NCBI RefSeq assembly: GCF_003432075.1
Contig: NZ_QWBU01000007.1
Location: forward strand, 1 to 64,000
Reading direction: 5' to 3'
DNA: 64,000 nucleotides
Origin: Shinella sp. WSJ-2
Lineage (GTDB): Bacteria; Pseudomonadota; Alphaproteobacteria; Rhizobiales; Rhizobiaceae
The notes below the pieces were generated by a model, which saw only the letters and a program-made list of their open reading frames with translations, searched no databases and was not told the DNA's origin. This document shows, in pieces, positions 15,866 to 26,053 of the stretch (the first letter of the stretch is position 1; each line of letters opens with the position of its first letter). Position numbers and translations under genes: made by a program.

Positions 15866-17116
15866 ATGTTTGGTACGAAAATCAATCGAGGGCTTGTGGC
15901 GGCAGGCGCGCTTCTGGCTGCAACGTCTGCCCACGCCGGCGGTTTGGAACGCGGTGGCTACAATATCGATCTGCTGTTCGATCCGTCGGACTATGCATTC
16001 GAAAGCGCGGTGACCTATGTCAACCCGCAGCGTGAACTCGACAATGTGACGGATATCAATCCGCTGGACGGCGACCTGAATGGCCGGCCGTCCAATGGCA
16101 TCGGTGATACCGAAGGCTATTGGGTGCCGCGCATCGGCTTCAAGGCGAAGCTCGCGCCGGCCATCAACTGCATGGTCGACTATTCTCAGCCCTGGGGTGC
16201 GCATAGCAATCCGGGCAGCAACTGGGCTGGCGCCAACGACAATATCGAAACCAAGATCGAGAGCCACAACTACGCTGGCACTTGCTCCTATTCGTTCGAT
16301 GCAGGCCCGGGCCAGTTGCGCCTTATCGGCGGTGGTTTCTATCAGGAGGTTTCCGGCTTCAAGGACCGCCTGGTCTTTGCAGTGCCCGATGGTCTGCCGA
16401 TCAACGGCGTCGGCCGTCTGGAACTGGAAGGCGAAGGCTGGGGATGGCGCGCTGGCGTTGCCTATGAGATCGAGGAATACGCCCTGCGCGCAAGCCTTGT
16501 GTACAACAGCGCCGTCAAGCTCAACGACATTACAGGCACGATGGACCTGACGCAGGTTCCGGCCGCCGTCAATCCGCTCGCGGGTATCGTGACGCCGGTA
16601 TTCGGTTCCGCTGAAATGCCGGATTCGCTCGAACTCAAGGTCCAGACGGGGGTCGCGCCCGATTGGCTGGTGTTCGGTTCGGTCAAGTGGACGGACTGGA
16701 GCCAGCTCCAGAGCCTGCCATTCTGCCCGAAGGCAACACGCGGCATCGCCTGCACCACCAGCGGCCCGACCGAAGTCACGTCGCTTGACCTGCTCTATCG
16801 CGACGGCTGGACCGTTTCGGGCGGCGTCGGCCATAAGTTCAACGACAAGCTGAGCGGCGCGGCCAGCATCACCTGGGACCGTGGCACCAGTACCGGTATC
16901 GGCACGCAGACCGACACATGGACGCTTGGCGCCGGCGTTTCCTACGCTGCGGCCGAAAACATCGAACTGCGCCTCGGCGGTGCGGTCGGTATTCTGACCA
17001 GCGGTTCCTCCGGCCAAATCGTCAAGGATGGCCGCACCTTCGGCCAGCGCGTAAGTTACGATTTCGGCACGGATGTCGTGACGGCGATCTCGACCTCGCT
17101 CAAAGTTAAGTTCTGA
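15866..17116 (+). CDS. OmpP1/FadL/TodX-family outer-membrane transporter
   Basis: A 416-residue outer-membrane beta-barrel. The start at ATG 15866 is set by GGGGAGG seven bases upstream. The signal peptide (MFGTKINRGLVAAGALLAAT, then SAHA) is cleaved before GGLERGGYNIDLLFDPSDYA, the FadL-type N-terminal plug segment. Alternating strands continue to a C-terminal DFGTDVVTAISTSLKVKF with the terminal Phe expected for barrel assembly. FadL proteins carry long-chain fatty acids or other hydrophobic compounds; the substrate here is not evident. It is monocistronic, with its own terminator. Confidence 0.9.
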   Translation: MFGTKINRGLVAAGALLAATSAHAGGLERGGYNIDLLFDPSDYAFESAVTYVNPQRELDNVTDINPLDGDLNGRPSNGIGDTEGYWVPRIGFKAKLAPAINCMVDYSQPWGAHSNPGSNWAGANDNIETKIESHNYAGTCSYSFDAGPGQLRLIGGGFYQEVSGFKDRLVFAVPDGLPINGVGRLELEGEGWGWRAGVAYEIEEYALRASLVYNSAVKLNDITGTMDLTQVPAAVNPLAGIVTPVFGSAEMPDSLELKVQTGVAPDWLVFGSVKWTDWSQLQSLPFCPKATRGIACTTSGPTEVTSLDLLYRDGWTVSGGVGHKFNDKLSGAASITWDRGTSTGIGTQTDTWTLGAGVSYAAAENIELRLGGAVGILTSGSSGQIVKDGRTFGQRVSYDFGTDVVTAISTSLKVKF

Positions 17117-17136
17117 TCGGCGGACCAGAAGCATCG

Positions 17137-17171
17137 AAAAAGGCCCGGCGTCATCGCCGGGCCTTTTTTCT
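17137..17171 (+). terminator. rho-independent terminator after the porin
   Basis: Arms AAGGCCCGGCG and CGCCGGGCCTT with loop TCAT, followed by TTTTTCTT. The remaining 300 bases to exoR hold an A/T tract (ACACATTTTTTTCC) near 17250 but no recognised operator or ORF. Confidence 0.85.
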
Positions 17172-17467
17172 TGGTTAACACTTCGTTGCGTTGCCGCCTG
17201 CCTTTTGGGGAAACCACAGCGAAGCCTGAAAATATGTGACGGAATCGCAACACATTTTTTTCCAGAGTTTGCTACACCCCTAGGCAAGCGCCCAAATGTC
17301 CATTTCCCGCCACAAACGGGGCGCAGCGATAGGACATATAGACGCGTGGAACCGCGCTTAAGGAAACGATGAGCCAGCCGATGTCATTGCCGCCGGAAAC
17401 ACGCACGGACTCCGTGCCATCCCGGTTTGGCCTATGCCGGAAAGCCAGGCGCGGAATTGTAGAGTCG

Positions 17468-18271
17468 ATGCCGAAGTCCGAGTTGATGCCGATGAAGCTG
17501 TTGGTAATGGGCCTGTGTCTTTCGCTTTCCTCCGGGATGGCGTCCCAGGCCTTCGCATTTGACACACAATCCGGCGTCAGCCGGGAAAGCGGTCCGTTCG
17601 ACCTTTTCAAGTTTGGCTTCTTCTCCTACAAGGAAGGCCGCAAAAGCGATGCTGTCGAGGCTTACCGCTACGCTGCGGAAAAGGGCCATACCGGATCGCG
17701 CTGGGCGCTCGCCAACATGTATGCCGATGGCGATGGCGTACCAGAAAACGATCTCGAAGCCTTCAAGATCTATAGCGAGATCGCCCAGGCCGGGGTGGAG
17801 CCGGGCTCGGAAGATACCGGCTACTTCGCCAATGCGCTGATCGCGCTTGCTGGTTACTATCGCCGCGGCATTTCGGACAGCCCCGTCAAGATCGATCTCG
17901 CCCAGGCCCGCCAGCTCTATTTCCAGGCCGCATCCGCCTTCGGTATTCCAGAAGCGCAGTTCCAGCTCGGTCGCATGATGCTGACCGGCGAGGGCGGCTC
18001 CGTCAGCGTGCACCAGGCCAAGAAGTGGTTGAACCGTGCGCGCAACAACGGTCATGCTGGCGCGCTCGGCCTGTTCGGCAACATCATCTTCCAGGAAGGC
18101 GATACGGCCCGTGGGCTTGCCTTCATGACCGCCGCTCTCGACCATTGCCCGCCGAAGGATTGCGCCTGGTTGCAGGCGACGCAGGAAGAGGCTTTCTCGG
18201 TGGCGAGCGAAGAGGACCGCCGCAAGGGCGTAGCGCTCGCGCAGAATATCCGCTTCAATTCGGGCGAATAA
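17468..18271 (+). CDS. exoR: exopolysaccharide regulator ExoR, Sel1-repeat periplasmic protein
   Basis: A 267-residue protein from ATG 17468, close to the 268 residues of S. meliloti ExoR. The signal peptide ends near QAFA (about residue 30). Conserved ExoR sequence follows: SRESGPFDLFKFGF, DAVEAYRYAAEKGHTGSRWA and NDLEAFKIYSEIAQAGVEPG. Several Sel1-like repeats then span about 60-230. ExoR is the periplasmic inhibitor of the ExoS-ChvI two-component system, which controls succinoglycan, motility and host or acid responses in rhizobia and Agrobacterium. Other ATGs at 17486 or 17492 are possible. It converges with xthA. Confidence 0.95.
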   Translation: MPKSELMPMKLLVMGLCLSLSSGMASQAFAFDTQSGVSRESGPFDLFKFGFFSYKEGRKSDAVEAYRYAAEKGHTGSRWALANMYADGDGVPENDLEAFKIYSEIAQAGVEPGSEDTGYFANALIALAGYYRRGISDSPVKIDLAQARQLYFQAASAFGIPEAQFQLGRMMLTGEGGSVSVHQAKKWLNRARNNGHAGALGLFGNIIFQEGDTARGLAFMTAALDHCPPKDCAWLQATQEEAFSVASEEDRRKGVALAQNIRFNSGE

Positions 18272-18312
18272 CAATCTTGACATCAGGGCAGGGCGCTTGG
18301 TCGCCCCGCGGG

Positions 18313-19122
18313 CTACGCCGCCGTTGACAGCGCGTAGTCGAGCACGGCTACGACCGGCACGTGGTCGGACGGCTTTTCCCAGTTGCGCACGTGCTTTTCC
18401 ACATCCGTTGAAACGAGCCGGTCGGAGGCTTCGGCCGACAGCATCAGGTGGTCTATTCGGATACCGTTGTTCTTAGGCCAGGCGCCGGCCTGATAATCCC
18501 AGAAAGTATAGAGCGGCGTCGCATCGGATGAGGCGCGCACGGCGTCGGTGAGGCCGAGATTTTCGAGGCGGCGGAAAGCCTGGCGGGTCGGCGGCAGGTA
18601 GAGCGCATCGCGCTCCCAGACCTTTACGTCCCAGCAATCGTGCGGCTCGGGAATGACATTGTAGTCGCCTGCAAGAATCAGCGGTTCTTCAAGCGCTAGA
18701 CGGTCCTCCGTGAAAACGACGAGGCGATCCATCCAGGACAGCTTGTAGGGGTACTTGACCGGATCCTCCGGCGGGTTGCCGTTCGGCAGATAGAGGCAGC
18801 AGAAGCGGATTGCGCCACCCTCGACGGAAAACACGCCCTCGATGAAACGGGACTGTTCGTCGCCCTCGCCACCTGGCAGGCCACGGTTCACTTCGTCCGG
18901 GCGGATTTTGGAGAGCAGCGCGACGCCGTTGAAACCCTTCTGCCCATGCGTCTCGATGTGATAGCCGAGCGCCTCGATCTCGGCGCGCGGAAAGCCCTCG
19001 TCGACCGTCTTGATTTCCTGCAGGCCGACGATATCGGGGTTCGATTCCTTCAGCCACGCAACGAGATTGTCGATGCGCGCCCGCACGCCGTTGATGTTCC
19101 AGGTGGCAATCTTGATCGGCAT
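18313..19122 (-). CDS. xthA: exodeoxyribonuclease III
   Basis: A 269-residue AP endonuclease/3'-5' exonuclease of the EEP superfamily acting in base-excision repair. It starts MPIKIATWNINGVRARIDNL and has the metal-binding LQEIK (about 36-40), the catalytic GDYNVIP region, RIDHLML and a C-terminal PSDHVPVVA with the catalytic Asp-His. Its length is normal. It shares the minus strand with erpA, 24 bases upstream, and could be cotranscribed with it. Confidence 0.96.
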   Translation of the reverse strand: MPIKIATWNINGVRARIDNLVAWLKESNPDIVGLQEIKTVDEGFPRAEIEALGYHIETHGQKGFNGVALLSKIRPDEVNRGLPGGEGDEQSRFIEGVFSVEGGAIRFCCLYLPNGNPPEDPVKYPYKLSWMDRLVVFTEDRLALEEPLILAGDYNVIPEPHDCWDVKVWERDALYLPPTRQAFRRLENLGLTDAVRASSDATPLYTFWDYQAGAWPKNNGIRIDHLMLSAEASDRLVSTDVEKHVRNWEKPSDHVPVVAVLDYALSTAA

Positions 19123-19146
19123 GCGGGGTTCCCGTGATATTAAATA

Positions 19147-19479
19147 TTAGATCGAGAAGCTGGTGCCGCAGCCACAGCTGGCGACGGCGTTCGGGTTCTT
19201 GATCTGGAAGGACTGGCCAAGCAGGTTGTCGATGAAATCGATCTCCGACCCGTCCATATAGACGAGGGAGAGCTGGTCGATCAGCACCTTGGCATTGTCC
19301 TTTTCGAGCACCATGTCGTCGTCCTGTTGGTCCTCGACGAGGTCGAATTTATAGGAAAAGCCGGAACAGCCGCCGCCTTCGACGGACACGCGCAGCGCCT
19401 GTTTTTCGGGTGCTGCACCCAGAATTGATGCGATGCGCCGGGCGGCGGCATCGGAGATGGTAACGGACTTGTCGGTCAT
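19147..19479 (-). CDS. erpA: iron-sulfur cluster insertion protein ErpA
   Basis: A 110-residue A-type Fe-S carrier (HesB/IscA family). The three cluster-ligating Cys are in place: C38 in GGGCSGFSYKF, and C102 and C104 in ASCGCGTSFSI. The protein passes [Fe-S] clusters to apo-enzymes. It is encoded divergently from dgt and followed by xthA. ErpA is preferred over IscA because no isc/suf genes adjoin, but the sequence alone does not fully separate the paralogues. Confidence 0.92.
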   Translation of the reverse strand: MTDKSVTISDAAARRIASILGAAPEKQALRVSVEGGGCSGFSYKFDLVEDQQDDDMVLEKDNAKVLIDQLSLVYMDGSEIDFIDNLLGQSFQIKNPNAVASCGCGTSFSI

Positions 19480-19697
19480 ATCTGCCTCCTGCCGGGGTCA
19501 AGAACCGGAGAGAATCGCTTCCTGTGCGGATGGCGGCGGTTTGGCCGCCTTTCGTCCCGCTGCTCCAGGCTGTCTGGACAAATCCCTGAAAAGACTTGTT
19601 TTTCAAGCTCTGCTTGCAGCCGGACTTGCCGCTGTGCACACTATAGGTATGAAGGCATTGAGGCCGCGTCAATGGGCGGCGTGACTGCAGGTGACGA

Positions 19698-20918
19698 ATG
19701 ACGTTTGACAGACATGCGCTTGGGTTCGGCGCTGGGCAACGGGCGATCTATGCGTCTGACCCTTGGACGACCCGCGGACGGCTTCATGCCGAGAGCGATA
19801 GCCCGACCCGCTCGGACTTCCAGCGCGACCGCGACCGCATCGTGCACACTACCGCTTTCCGGCGCCTCAAGCATAAGACGCAGGTCTTCATCGCCGCCGA
19901 CGGCGACCATTATCGCACGCGTCTGACGCATACGATCGAAGTGGCGCAGATCGCCCGCGCGCTGGCCCGCGCCCTGAAACTCGACGAAGACCTCGCTGAG
20001 GGCGTGGCGCTTGTGCACGATTTCGGCCACACGCCCTTTGGCCACACGGGCGAGGACGCACTGGACGCGGTACTGAAACCCTTCGGTGGCTTCGACCACA
20101 ATGCTCAGTCACTGCGCATCGTCACCAAGCTGGAGCGGCGCTATGCGGAGTTCGACGGGCTGAACCTGACCTGGGAAAGCCTGGAGGGCCTCGTCAAGCA
20201 CAATGGCCCGTTGATCGGCCCGACGGGCGAATGCACCCATGGCGAGGACGTGCCGCGCCCGATCCTCGAATATTGCGCGATGCATGACCTCGAGCTCGGA
20301 AGCTTCGCCAGCATGGAGGCGCAGGTTGCGGCGATCGCCGATGATATCGCCTACAATACCCATGACATCGATGACGGGCTGCGCTCCGGATACCTCACCT
20401 TCGAGATGCTAGAGGAGGTGCCGTTCCTCGCCGGCCTGATGAAGGAAGTTTCTGATAAATATCCGGGTCTGGAAGCGCCGCGCTTCACCCACGAGATCAT
20501 GCGCCGACAGATCACCCGCATGGTCGAGGATGTCATCGGCTATGCGCAGGCGGCTATCCGCGAGGAGCGGCCGGAAAGTGCGCAGGATGTGCGCAAGGCT
20601 CACCGTTGCCTCGCGACCTTTACCGAACAAATGTCGGTGACGGACAAGCAGATAAAGAAGCTCCTGTTTTCACGCATATACCGACACCCTGACGTGATGC
20701 GTGTGCGGGCCAGTGCGGCAGAGATTCTGACGGACCTCTATCATGCCTATATGGATGACCCGAAACTCATGCAGGGGCACTACTGGGTCGATCGCATCGC
20801 CAGCATGCCGGAATCTGCGCGGGCCCGTCATGTCGGCGATTATCTCGCCGGAATGACCGACAATTACGCGATCGACACGCATCGGCGGCTGTTTGACCAT
20901 ACCCCGGATTTGCGATAG
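19698..20918 (+). CDS. dgt: deoxyguanosinetriphosphate triphosphohydrolase-like protein
   Basis: A 406-residue HD-domain hydrolase, the type that cleaves dNTPs to deoxynucleosides and triphosphate. The metal-binding HD motifs are visible: [20 protein letters not shown] and [17 protein letters not shown], with [18 protein letters not shown] later. Its length fits the type 2 subfamily common in alphaproteobacteria. The gene is followed by argS after 67 bases on the same strand, an arrangement that recurs in Rhizobiales (dgt-argS-SPOR-nagZ-scpAB). Confidence 0.94.
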   Translation: MTFDRHALGFGAGQRAIYASDPWTTRGRLHAESDSPTRSDFQRDRDRIVHTTAFRRLKHKTQVFIAADGDHYRTRLTHTIEVAQIARALARALKLDEDLAEGVALVHDFGHTPFGHTGEDALDAVLKPFGGFDHNAQSLRIVTKLERRYAEFDGLNLTWESLEGLVKHNGPLIGPTGECTHGEDVPRPILEYCAMHDLELGSFASMEAQVAAIADDIAYNTHDIDDGLRSGYLTFEMLEEVPFLAGLMKEVSDKYPGLEAPRFTHEIMRRQITRMVEDVIGYAQAAIREERPESAQDVRKAHRCLATFTEQMSVTDKQIKKLLFSRIYRHPDVMRVRASAAEILTDLYHAYMDDPKLMQGHYWVDRIASMPESARARHVGDYLAGMTDNYAIDTHRRLFDHTPDLR

Positions 20919-20985
20919 TCACCCGCCGAACCGAACTACTTCGCAGGATAGGCCGTGAATTGGCCGCCGCGAGCGGATGGATGAG

Positions 20986-22746
20986 ATGAACCTTTTTACA
21001 GACTTCGATAAAAGAATCAAAAACGTACTCGAAGGACTTGAGATCGTGCGCGAGAAGCGTGCTGATGTCGATTTCGGCCGTATCAGCGTTGAACCACCGC
21101 GCGATGCCAGCCATGGCGACGTCGCGACCAATGCCGCTATGGTGCTGGCCAAGCCGCTCGGCCTTAATCCACGCGCGCTGGCCGATCTCATCGTCGCTGA
21201 ACTGAAGAACGATCCCGAAGTCGCCGATGTCAGCGTTGCCGGCCCCGGCTTCATCAATGTGCGTCTGTCGGTCGCCTATTGGCAGAAGCTGCTTGCTGCC
21301 ATCGTTTCAGCGGGCACCAATTATGGTCGCGGTTCGCTTGGCGCCGGCCGCAAGGTCAATGTGGAATATGTTTCCGCCAATCCTACCGGCCCTATGCATG
21401 TCGGCCACTGCCGCGGCGCCGTCGTCGGCGATGCGCTCGCCAATCTGCTGGCCTTTGCCGGCTATGCGGTGACGAAGGAATATTACATCAACGACGCCGG
21501 CTCGCAGATCGATGTGTTGGCCAAGTCCGCTTTCCTGCGTTACCGCGAAGCGCTCGGCGAGGTGATCGGCGAAATCCCGTCGGGCCTCTATCCGGGCGAT
21601 TACCTCGTTCCGGTCGGAGAGGCGCTGGCGGCCGAGCACGGCACGACACTGCGCGCCATGTCGGAAGCGCAATGGATGCCGATCGTCAAGGAAAAGACGA
21701 TCGAGATGATGATGGCGATGATCCGCGAGGATCTGGCGGCGCTCAACGTCAAGCACGACGTGTTCTTCTCCGAGCGTTCGCTGCATGCCGGCAATGGCGC
21801 GCCGATCCGCACCGCCATCAACGACCTGACCTTTAAGGGGCATGTCTACAAGGGCGTGCTGCCGCCGCCGAAGGGCCAGCTGCCGGAAGACTGGGAAGAC
21901 CGCGAGCAGACGCTGTTCCGCTCGACGGAAGTCGGTGACGACATCGACCGCCCGCTGATCAAATCGGATGGCTCCTACACCTATTTCGCCGCCGACGTCG
22001 CCTACTTCAAGGACAAGTTCGACCGCGGCTTTGACGAGATGATCTATGTGCTCGGCGCTGACCATGGCGGTTACGTCAAGCGACTGGAAGCGGTGGCGCG
22101 CGCCGTGTCGGAAGGCAAGGCGAAGCTGACGGTGCTGCTGTGCCAATTGGTGAAGCTCTATCGCGACGGCGAGCCGGTGAAGATGTCGAAGCGCTCCGGC
22201 GATTTCGTCACGCTGCGTGATGTTGTCGATGAAGTCGGCCGTGATCCGGTGCGCTTCATGATGCTCTACCGGAAGAATAGCGAGCCCCTCGACTTCGACT
22301 TCGCCAAGGTGACCGAGCAGTCCAAGGACAATCCGGTCTTCTATGTGCAGTATGCCCATGCGCGGTGTATGTCGGTGTTCCGCCAGGCGGCTGAGGCCTT
22401 CCCGGATATCGACATCGCCGGACTCGATCTCGCCGGTGCGATCGAAGGCAATATCTCGGATCCGAGCGAGCTTCAGCTTCTTGCCAAGCTCGCAGAATAT
22501 CCACGTGTCATCGAGGCTGCGTCACTGGCGCAGGAGCCTCATCGTATCGCTTTTTATCTCTATGATCTTGCCAGCGCGTTCCATGCGCATTGGAATAAAG
22601 GCAAAGAACAAACGGAATTACGGTTTGTTAACGATAAAAATAGAGAATTGAGTATCGCCAGACTTGGGCTGGTGCACGCGGTTGCCTCTGTTTTGAAGTC
22701 TGCTCTTGCCATTACAGGTACGGCAGCGCCGGACGAGATGCGATAA
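20986..22746 (+). CDS. argS: arginyl-tRNA synthetase
   Basis: A 586-residue class Ia synthetase. The start at ATG 20986 ([20 protein letters not shown]) matches the usual length; an ATG nine bases upstream is also possible. Features are the N-terminal additional domain, [20 protein letters not shown] with HVGH at 138-141, a [12 protein letters not shown] loop that retains the KMSK form, and the C-terminal DALR anticodon-binding domain. It lies in the same orientation as dgt before it and the SPOR gene after it. Confidence 0.97.
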   Translation: MNLFTDFDKRIKNVLEGLEIVREKRADVDFGRISVEPPRDASHGDVATNAAMVLAKPLGLNPRALADLIVAELKNDPEVADVSVAGPGFINVRLSVAYWQKLLAAIVSAGTNYGRGSLGAGRKVNVEYVSANPTGPMHVGHCRGAVVGDALANLLAFAGYAVTKEYYINDAGSQIDVLAKSAFLRYREALGEVIGEIPSGLYPGDYLVPVGEALAAEHGTTLRAMSEAQWMPIVKEKTIEMMMAMIREDLAALNVKHDVFFSERSLHAGNGAPIRTAINDLTFKGHVYKGVLPPPKGQLPEDWEDREQTLFRSTEVGDDIDRPLIKSDGSYTYFAADVAYFKDKFDRGFDEMIYVLGADHGGYVKRLEAVARAVSEGKAKLTVLLCQLVKLYRDGEPVKMSKRSGDFVTLRDVVDEVGRDPVRFMMLYRKNSEPLDFDFAKVTEQSKDNPVFYVQYAHARCMSVFRQAAEAFPDIDIAGLDLAGAIEGNISDPSELQLLAKLAEYPRVIEAASLAQEPHRIAFYLYDLASAFHAHWNKGKEQTELRFVNDKNRELSIARLGLVHAVASVLKSALAITGTAAPDEMR

Positions 22747-22809
22747 CGTCACCATTTGCCCACAATAAGCTGGCAAACGCGACTTTGTAGCTTTTGAGTG
22801 GGAAGCAGT

Positions 22810-25800
22810 ATGGCAGACAAGAACTTCGCGCGAAGCGGAACCGCGGACACGGATCTCTTGGCGGATGATGATCCGCTGAGCGAGCTTGCCCGCCTCGTCG
22901 GCTATGAGCCGCGTCCGGTCAAGGATGCGGCCCAGTCCTACGCAAAGTCCTCCTCGGAGCCTCTCGATACTGTGCCAAGGCGGGAAAACCCCGTCCTGGC
23001 CCTCGAAGACGAGCTCATGCGCGCTTTCGAGCAGTATGACGCGCCGCGCCGTTCTGGCGAAAAACCTGCCGCCCGCCATGTCGAACCCGTCTTCGATGAG
23101 CCTGCGCCGGTTGCCGAAGACCGTGCCGCTCTCATCGATGAGGCGCCCATGCGCGACGGCGCAACGCCGGTTGTCGCTCATCGTGAGCTGTCCTTCGCCG
23201 AAACCGTCTTTGATGCGCCCGCGGAAGCGGAGCCCACCTTCGATGTCGATTCGTCGCTGCTGCTTGCCGACGAATTGGAGGCGGCCGTCAACGAGGTGCC
23301 CGCAGTCGAGGCCGAGTCTGTCGTTCATGCTGGCCGCCAGTTCGCCGATCGCTTTGAGCCGCGCTTCGAGGCGCCGGTTCGTCAGGAGCCGGTTGCGGAT
23401 GTAAGGCCTGTCAGCCGTTCCGCTTCCGAGGCGCGCCAGCCGGAATTCCTCGGTTTCCAGCCGATGGCCGCCGATGACGTCCGCATGGACGATCTGAGTC
23501 TGGATCTGGAGCGCGAGCTGGAGCTTTCGATAGGTGACGGTTTTGCCGACGATCTCGTTGCCGACCTCCGTCCTGTTGCCGAGGCAACCTTCGTCGAGCC
23601 GACGCCTGTTGTTATCGAGACGGTGCAGAGCAATGTCGAGCCGACCTTGCAAGAGCTGGTCGCTGCGGAGGTGGACGCGGAGCCTTTCCAGGCTGAAGCC
23701 GCCTATACCTCGGACGAGCCGCATTTCGTCGCCGATCTCGTCTTCGACAGCCGCGAAGAGCGTGCCCGTGTCGCCGCTGAGGTGGAAAGCCAGTGGCAGG
23801 CCGAAGAGCCCGTCTTCGATACGGCCCCGGACTATCGCGTCGAATCCGTCGAAACCGTTATCGACGACCGCGACGCCCTGCTGGCCGATGTGGAGCGTTT
23901 CCCGGTTCCCGAAGCGCGCACGCCATTCTCCGGCGAATCCCGCAATCCGGCCAATATCGCCTCGATCTTCGGCCGCCGTGCGACGCCGACGATGAACCAG
24001 CAGCGTGACCCGGTCTTGTCCGCGGTCGCGACGCCGGTCGTCCAGAAGCCCGTCGAAAAGGTCGAGCCTGCACCGGTCGCAGAGGTCCGCCCGGTCATCG
24101 AAACCCGCTCCGCCGCCGTTGCCGAGCCGGAGATCGATTTCGATTCGATGGAGTTCGATCTCTCGGATATCGAACTGGACCTGTCCGATATTGTGCTGGA
24201 TGAGGTTCCGGCCAAGGTCGAGGCCAAGCCCGCAGCGGTCAAGCCCGTCGAGGCAAAGCCGGTCGAAGTGATGGCCTCTGTCGAAAAGCCCGTCGAGGTT
24301 CCGACGCCCGTGCGCCGCGAGCCCGCCGTCGCCGTGCCGGTTTCCACCTATACCGCCGTCCCGCAGCCTGTCGTCGCCGAGATGGCCGATGGTTCGCTGC
24401 CGTTCGATCCGGCGATGATAGCCGATACCGACGAGGGTGTTTCCCCGGTCACCGAACTCGACGTGCCGCAGCTACCGGTCATCGAGAAGGAAAAGCCTCC
24501 GGTCGTTCAGCCGGATTATGAATTCGACATCGACGCCGAAATGGCCCAACTCTTCACCGAGCCTGCCGCCAAGCCGACGCGCCGCGAAAGCCTGCAGGCC
24601 GGCGTTTCCGCCGCTACGGTCGCCGCCGCCGCCCAGCCTGCAGCGCAGATGAACGATGTCGACGATTTCGAGCGCGCGCTGGAAGAGGATTTCCGTCGCT
24701 CACTCAGCCAGCCCGAGCGCATGGCGATCCCGGTCGATCCGGGCCAGGCGACGCAGCTCTACAGCGGTGACGGCTATGATGACGAGTCGTCGCGCCCGCG
24801 CCGCGGCCTGCTGATTGCCGCGTCGATCGCCGGCCTGCTCCTGGTCGGCGGCGGTGGCGTCTATGCCTGGAGCGCCTTCACAGGCGGCGGTGTCGCCGGC
24901 TCCGGCGAGCCGCGCGTCATTCTCGCCGACAAGGATCCGGTCAAGGTCGTGCCTGCCGAAAAGGGCGGCAAGACCGTGCCCAACCAGGACAAGGCGGTCT
25001 ATGACCGCGTTGCCGGCGACAATGCCGGCACGCCGCAGCAGGAACAGCTCGTCACCTCGACGGAGGAGCCCGTCGATGTCGTGCAGCGTACGCTGACACC
25101 GGAAGCCCTGCCGGACGACGGCGTCGACAGTCCCGCCACGGCCGAGGACGACAACAGCCGCCTGCTGCCGGGTGTCGACGAGCCGGAAACCGCGACAACG
25201 ACTGCCGACGGCAAGCCGCTCGTCTCGCCGCGCAAGGTGAAGACAATGATCGTCAAGCCTGACGGCACACTCGTCGCCCGCGAAGACATCGTGAGCGAAC
25301 CGGCGACCGAGACCGCCGGCCTCGACGCCAAGGCGACCGCAACGACGGCCGCCACGTCGGGTGAAGCATCCGCGACCGCGAATGCCACCCTCGACGCCGA
25401 CGCCTCGCTGCGCGCCGAACAGAACGCGACGGACGGCCAGCCGCGCTCGGCGCTTGCCGAAGTGGCGACCGCCGAAGTCGACGACACCGCCCCTGTGCGC
25501 ACTGTCAAGACGACGACGATCGGCGCGACGACCGAAGGCGCCTCGACCGAGGGCACGACAACCGACGGTAAGGCGCCGGTTCCGGTTACCCGCCCGGTCG
25601 ACCAGCCGGTCACCGTTGTCGGCACCGTCACGGAAAACGGCAATGTCGCCGCGACCGAAACTGCGTCGGCAACGCAGACCCAGCAGACGGCGGAACAGAC
25701 GCAGGTCGCGGCGGTGGCGCCCGGCAGCTACGTCATCCAGATCGCCTCGGTGCCTTCGGAAGCCGATGCGCAGAAGACCTACAAGAACCTCTCGGCGAAA

Positions 25801-25965
25801 TTCGGCAGCGTCATCGGCGGCCGCGGCGTGGATATCAAGAAGGCGGAAATCCCCAACAAGGGCACGTTCTTCCGCATTCGCATCCCGGCCGGCTCGCGTG
25901 AAGAAGCAAACGCGCTGTGCAGCCGCTATAAGGGCGCCGGCGGCAGCTGCCTCGTCACGCGCTGA
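22810..25965 (+). CDS. large SPOR-domain envelope protein
   Basis: A 1051-residue protein from ATG 22810 (GGGAAG just upstream). Residues 1 to about 660 are acidic, Pro/Val/Glu-rich and probably disordered in the cytoplasm, with recurring phrases such as FDSMEFDLSDIELDLSDIVL and VEAKPAAVKPVEAKPVEVM. One membrane helix (RGLLIAASIAGLLLVGGGGV, about 665-690) precedes a Thr-rich periplasmic linker. The C-terminal SPOR domain (YVIQIASVPSEADAQKTYKN to the end) should bind denuded septal peptidoglycan. It probably takes part in division or polar growth. Its size is far above typical FtsN/DedD-type proteins. Confidence 0.88.
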   Translation: MADKNFARSGTADTDLLADDDPLSELARLVGYEPRPVKDAAQSYAKSSSEPLDTVPRRENPVLALEDELMRAFEQYDAPRRSGEKPAARHVEPVFDEPAPVAEDRAALIDEAPMRDGATPVVAHRELSFAETVFDAPAEAEPTFDVDSSLLLADELEAAVNEVPAVEAESVVHAGRQFADRFEPRFEAPVRQEPVADVRPVSRSASEARQPEFLGFQPMAADDVRMDDLSLDLERELELSIGDGFADDLVADLRPVAEATFVEPTPVVIETVQSNVEPTLQELVAAEVDAEPFQAEAAYTSDEPHFVADLVFDSREERARVAAEVESQWQAEEPVFDTAPDYRVESVETVIDDRDALLADVERFPVPEARTPFSGESRNPANIASIFGRRATPTMNQQRDPVLSAVATPVVQKPVEKVEPAPVAEVRPVIETRSAAVAEPEIDFDSMEFDLSDIELDLSDIVLDEVPAKVEAKPAAVKPVEAKPVEVMASVEKPVEVPTPVRREPAVAVPVSTYTAVPQPVVAEMADGSLPFDPAMIADTDEGVSPVTELDVPQLPVIEKEKPPVVQPDYEFDIDAEMAQLFTEPAAKPTRRESLQAGVSAATVAAAAQPAAQMNDVDDFERALEEDFRRSLSQPERMAIPVDPGQATQLYSGDGYDDESSRPRRGLLIAASIAGLLLVGGGGVYAWSAFTGGGVAGSGEPRVILADKDPVKVVPAEKGGKTVPNQDKAVYDRVAGDNAGTPQQEQLVTSTEEPVDVVQRTLTPEALPDDGVDSPATAEDDNSRLLPGVDEPETATTTADGKPLVSPRKVKTMIVKPDGTLVAREDIVSEPATETAGLDAKATATTAATSGEASATANATLDADASLRAEQNATDGQPRSALAEVATAEVDDTAPVRTVKTTTIGATTEGASTEGTTTDGKAPVPVTRPVDQPVTVVGTVTENGNVAATETASATQTQQTAEQTQVAAVAPGSYVIQIASVPSEADAQKTYKNLSAKFGSVIGGRGVDIKKAEIPNKGTFFRIRIPAGSREEANALCSRYKGAGGSCLVTR

Positions 25966-26053
25966 GGTCGAGACCCGATTTTTGGGAAGGCGCGGGACGG
26001 GTTCCGCGCCTTTCTCTTTGCCCATCCAACGCCAAACCTCTGAGATTGCCGAC

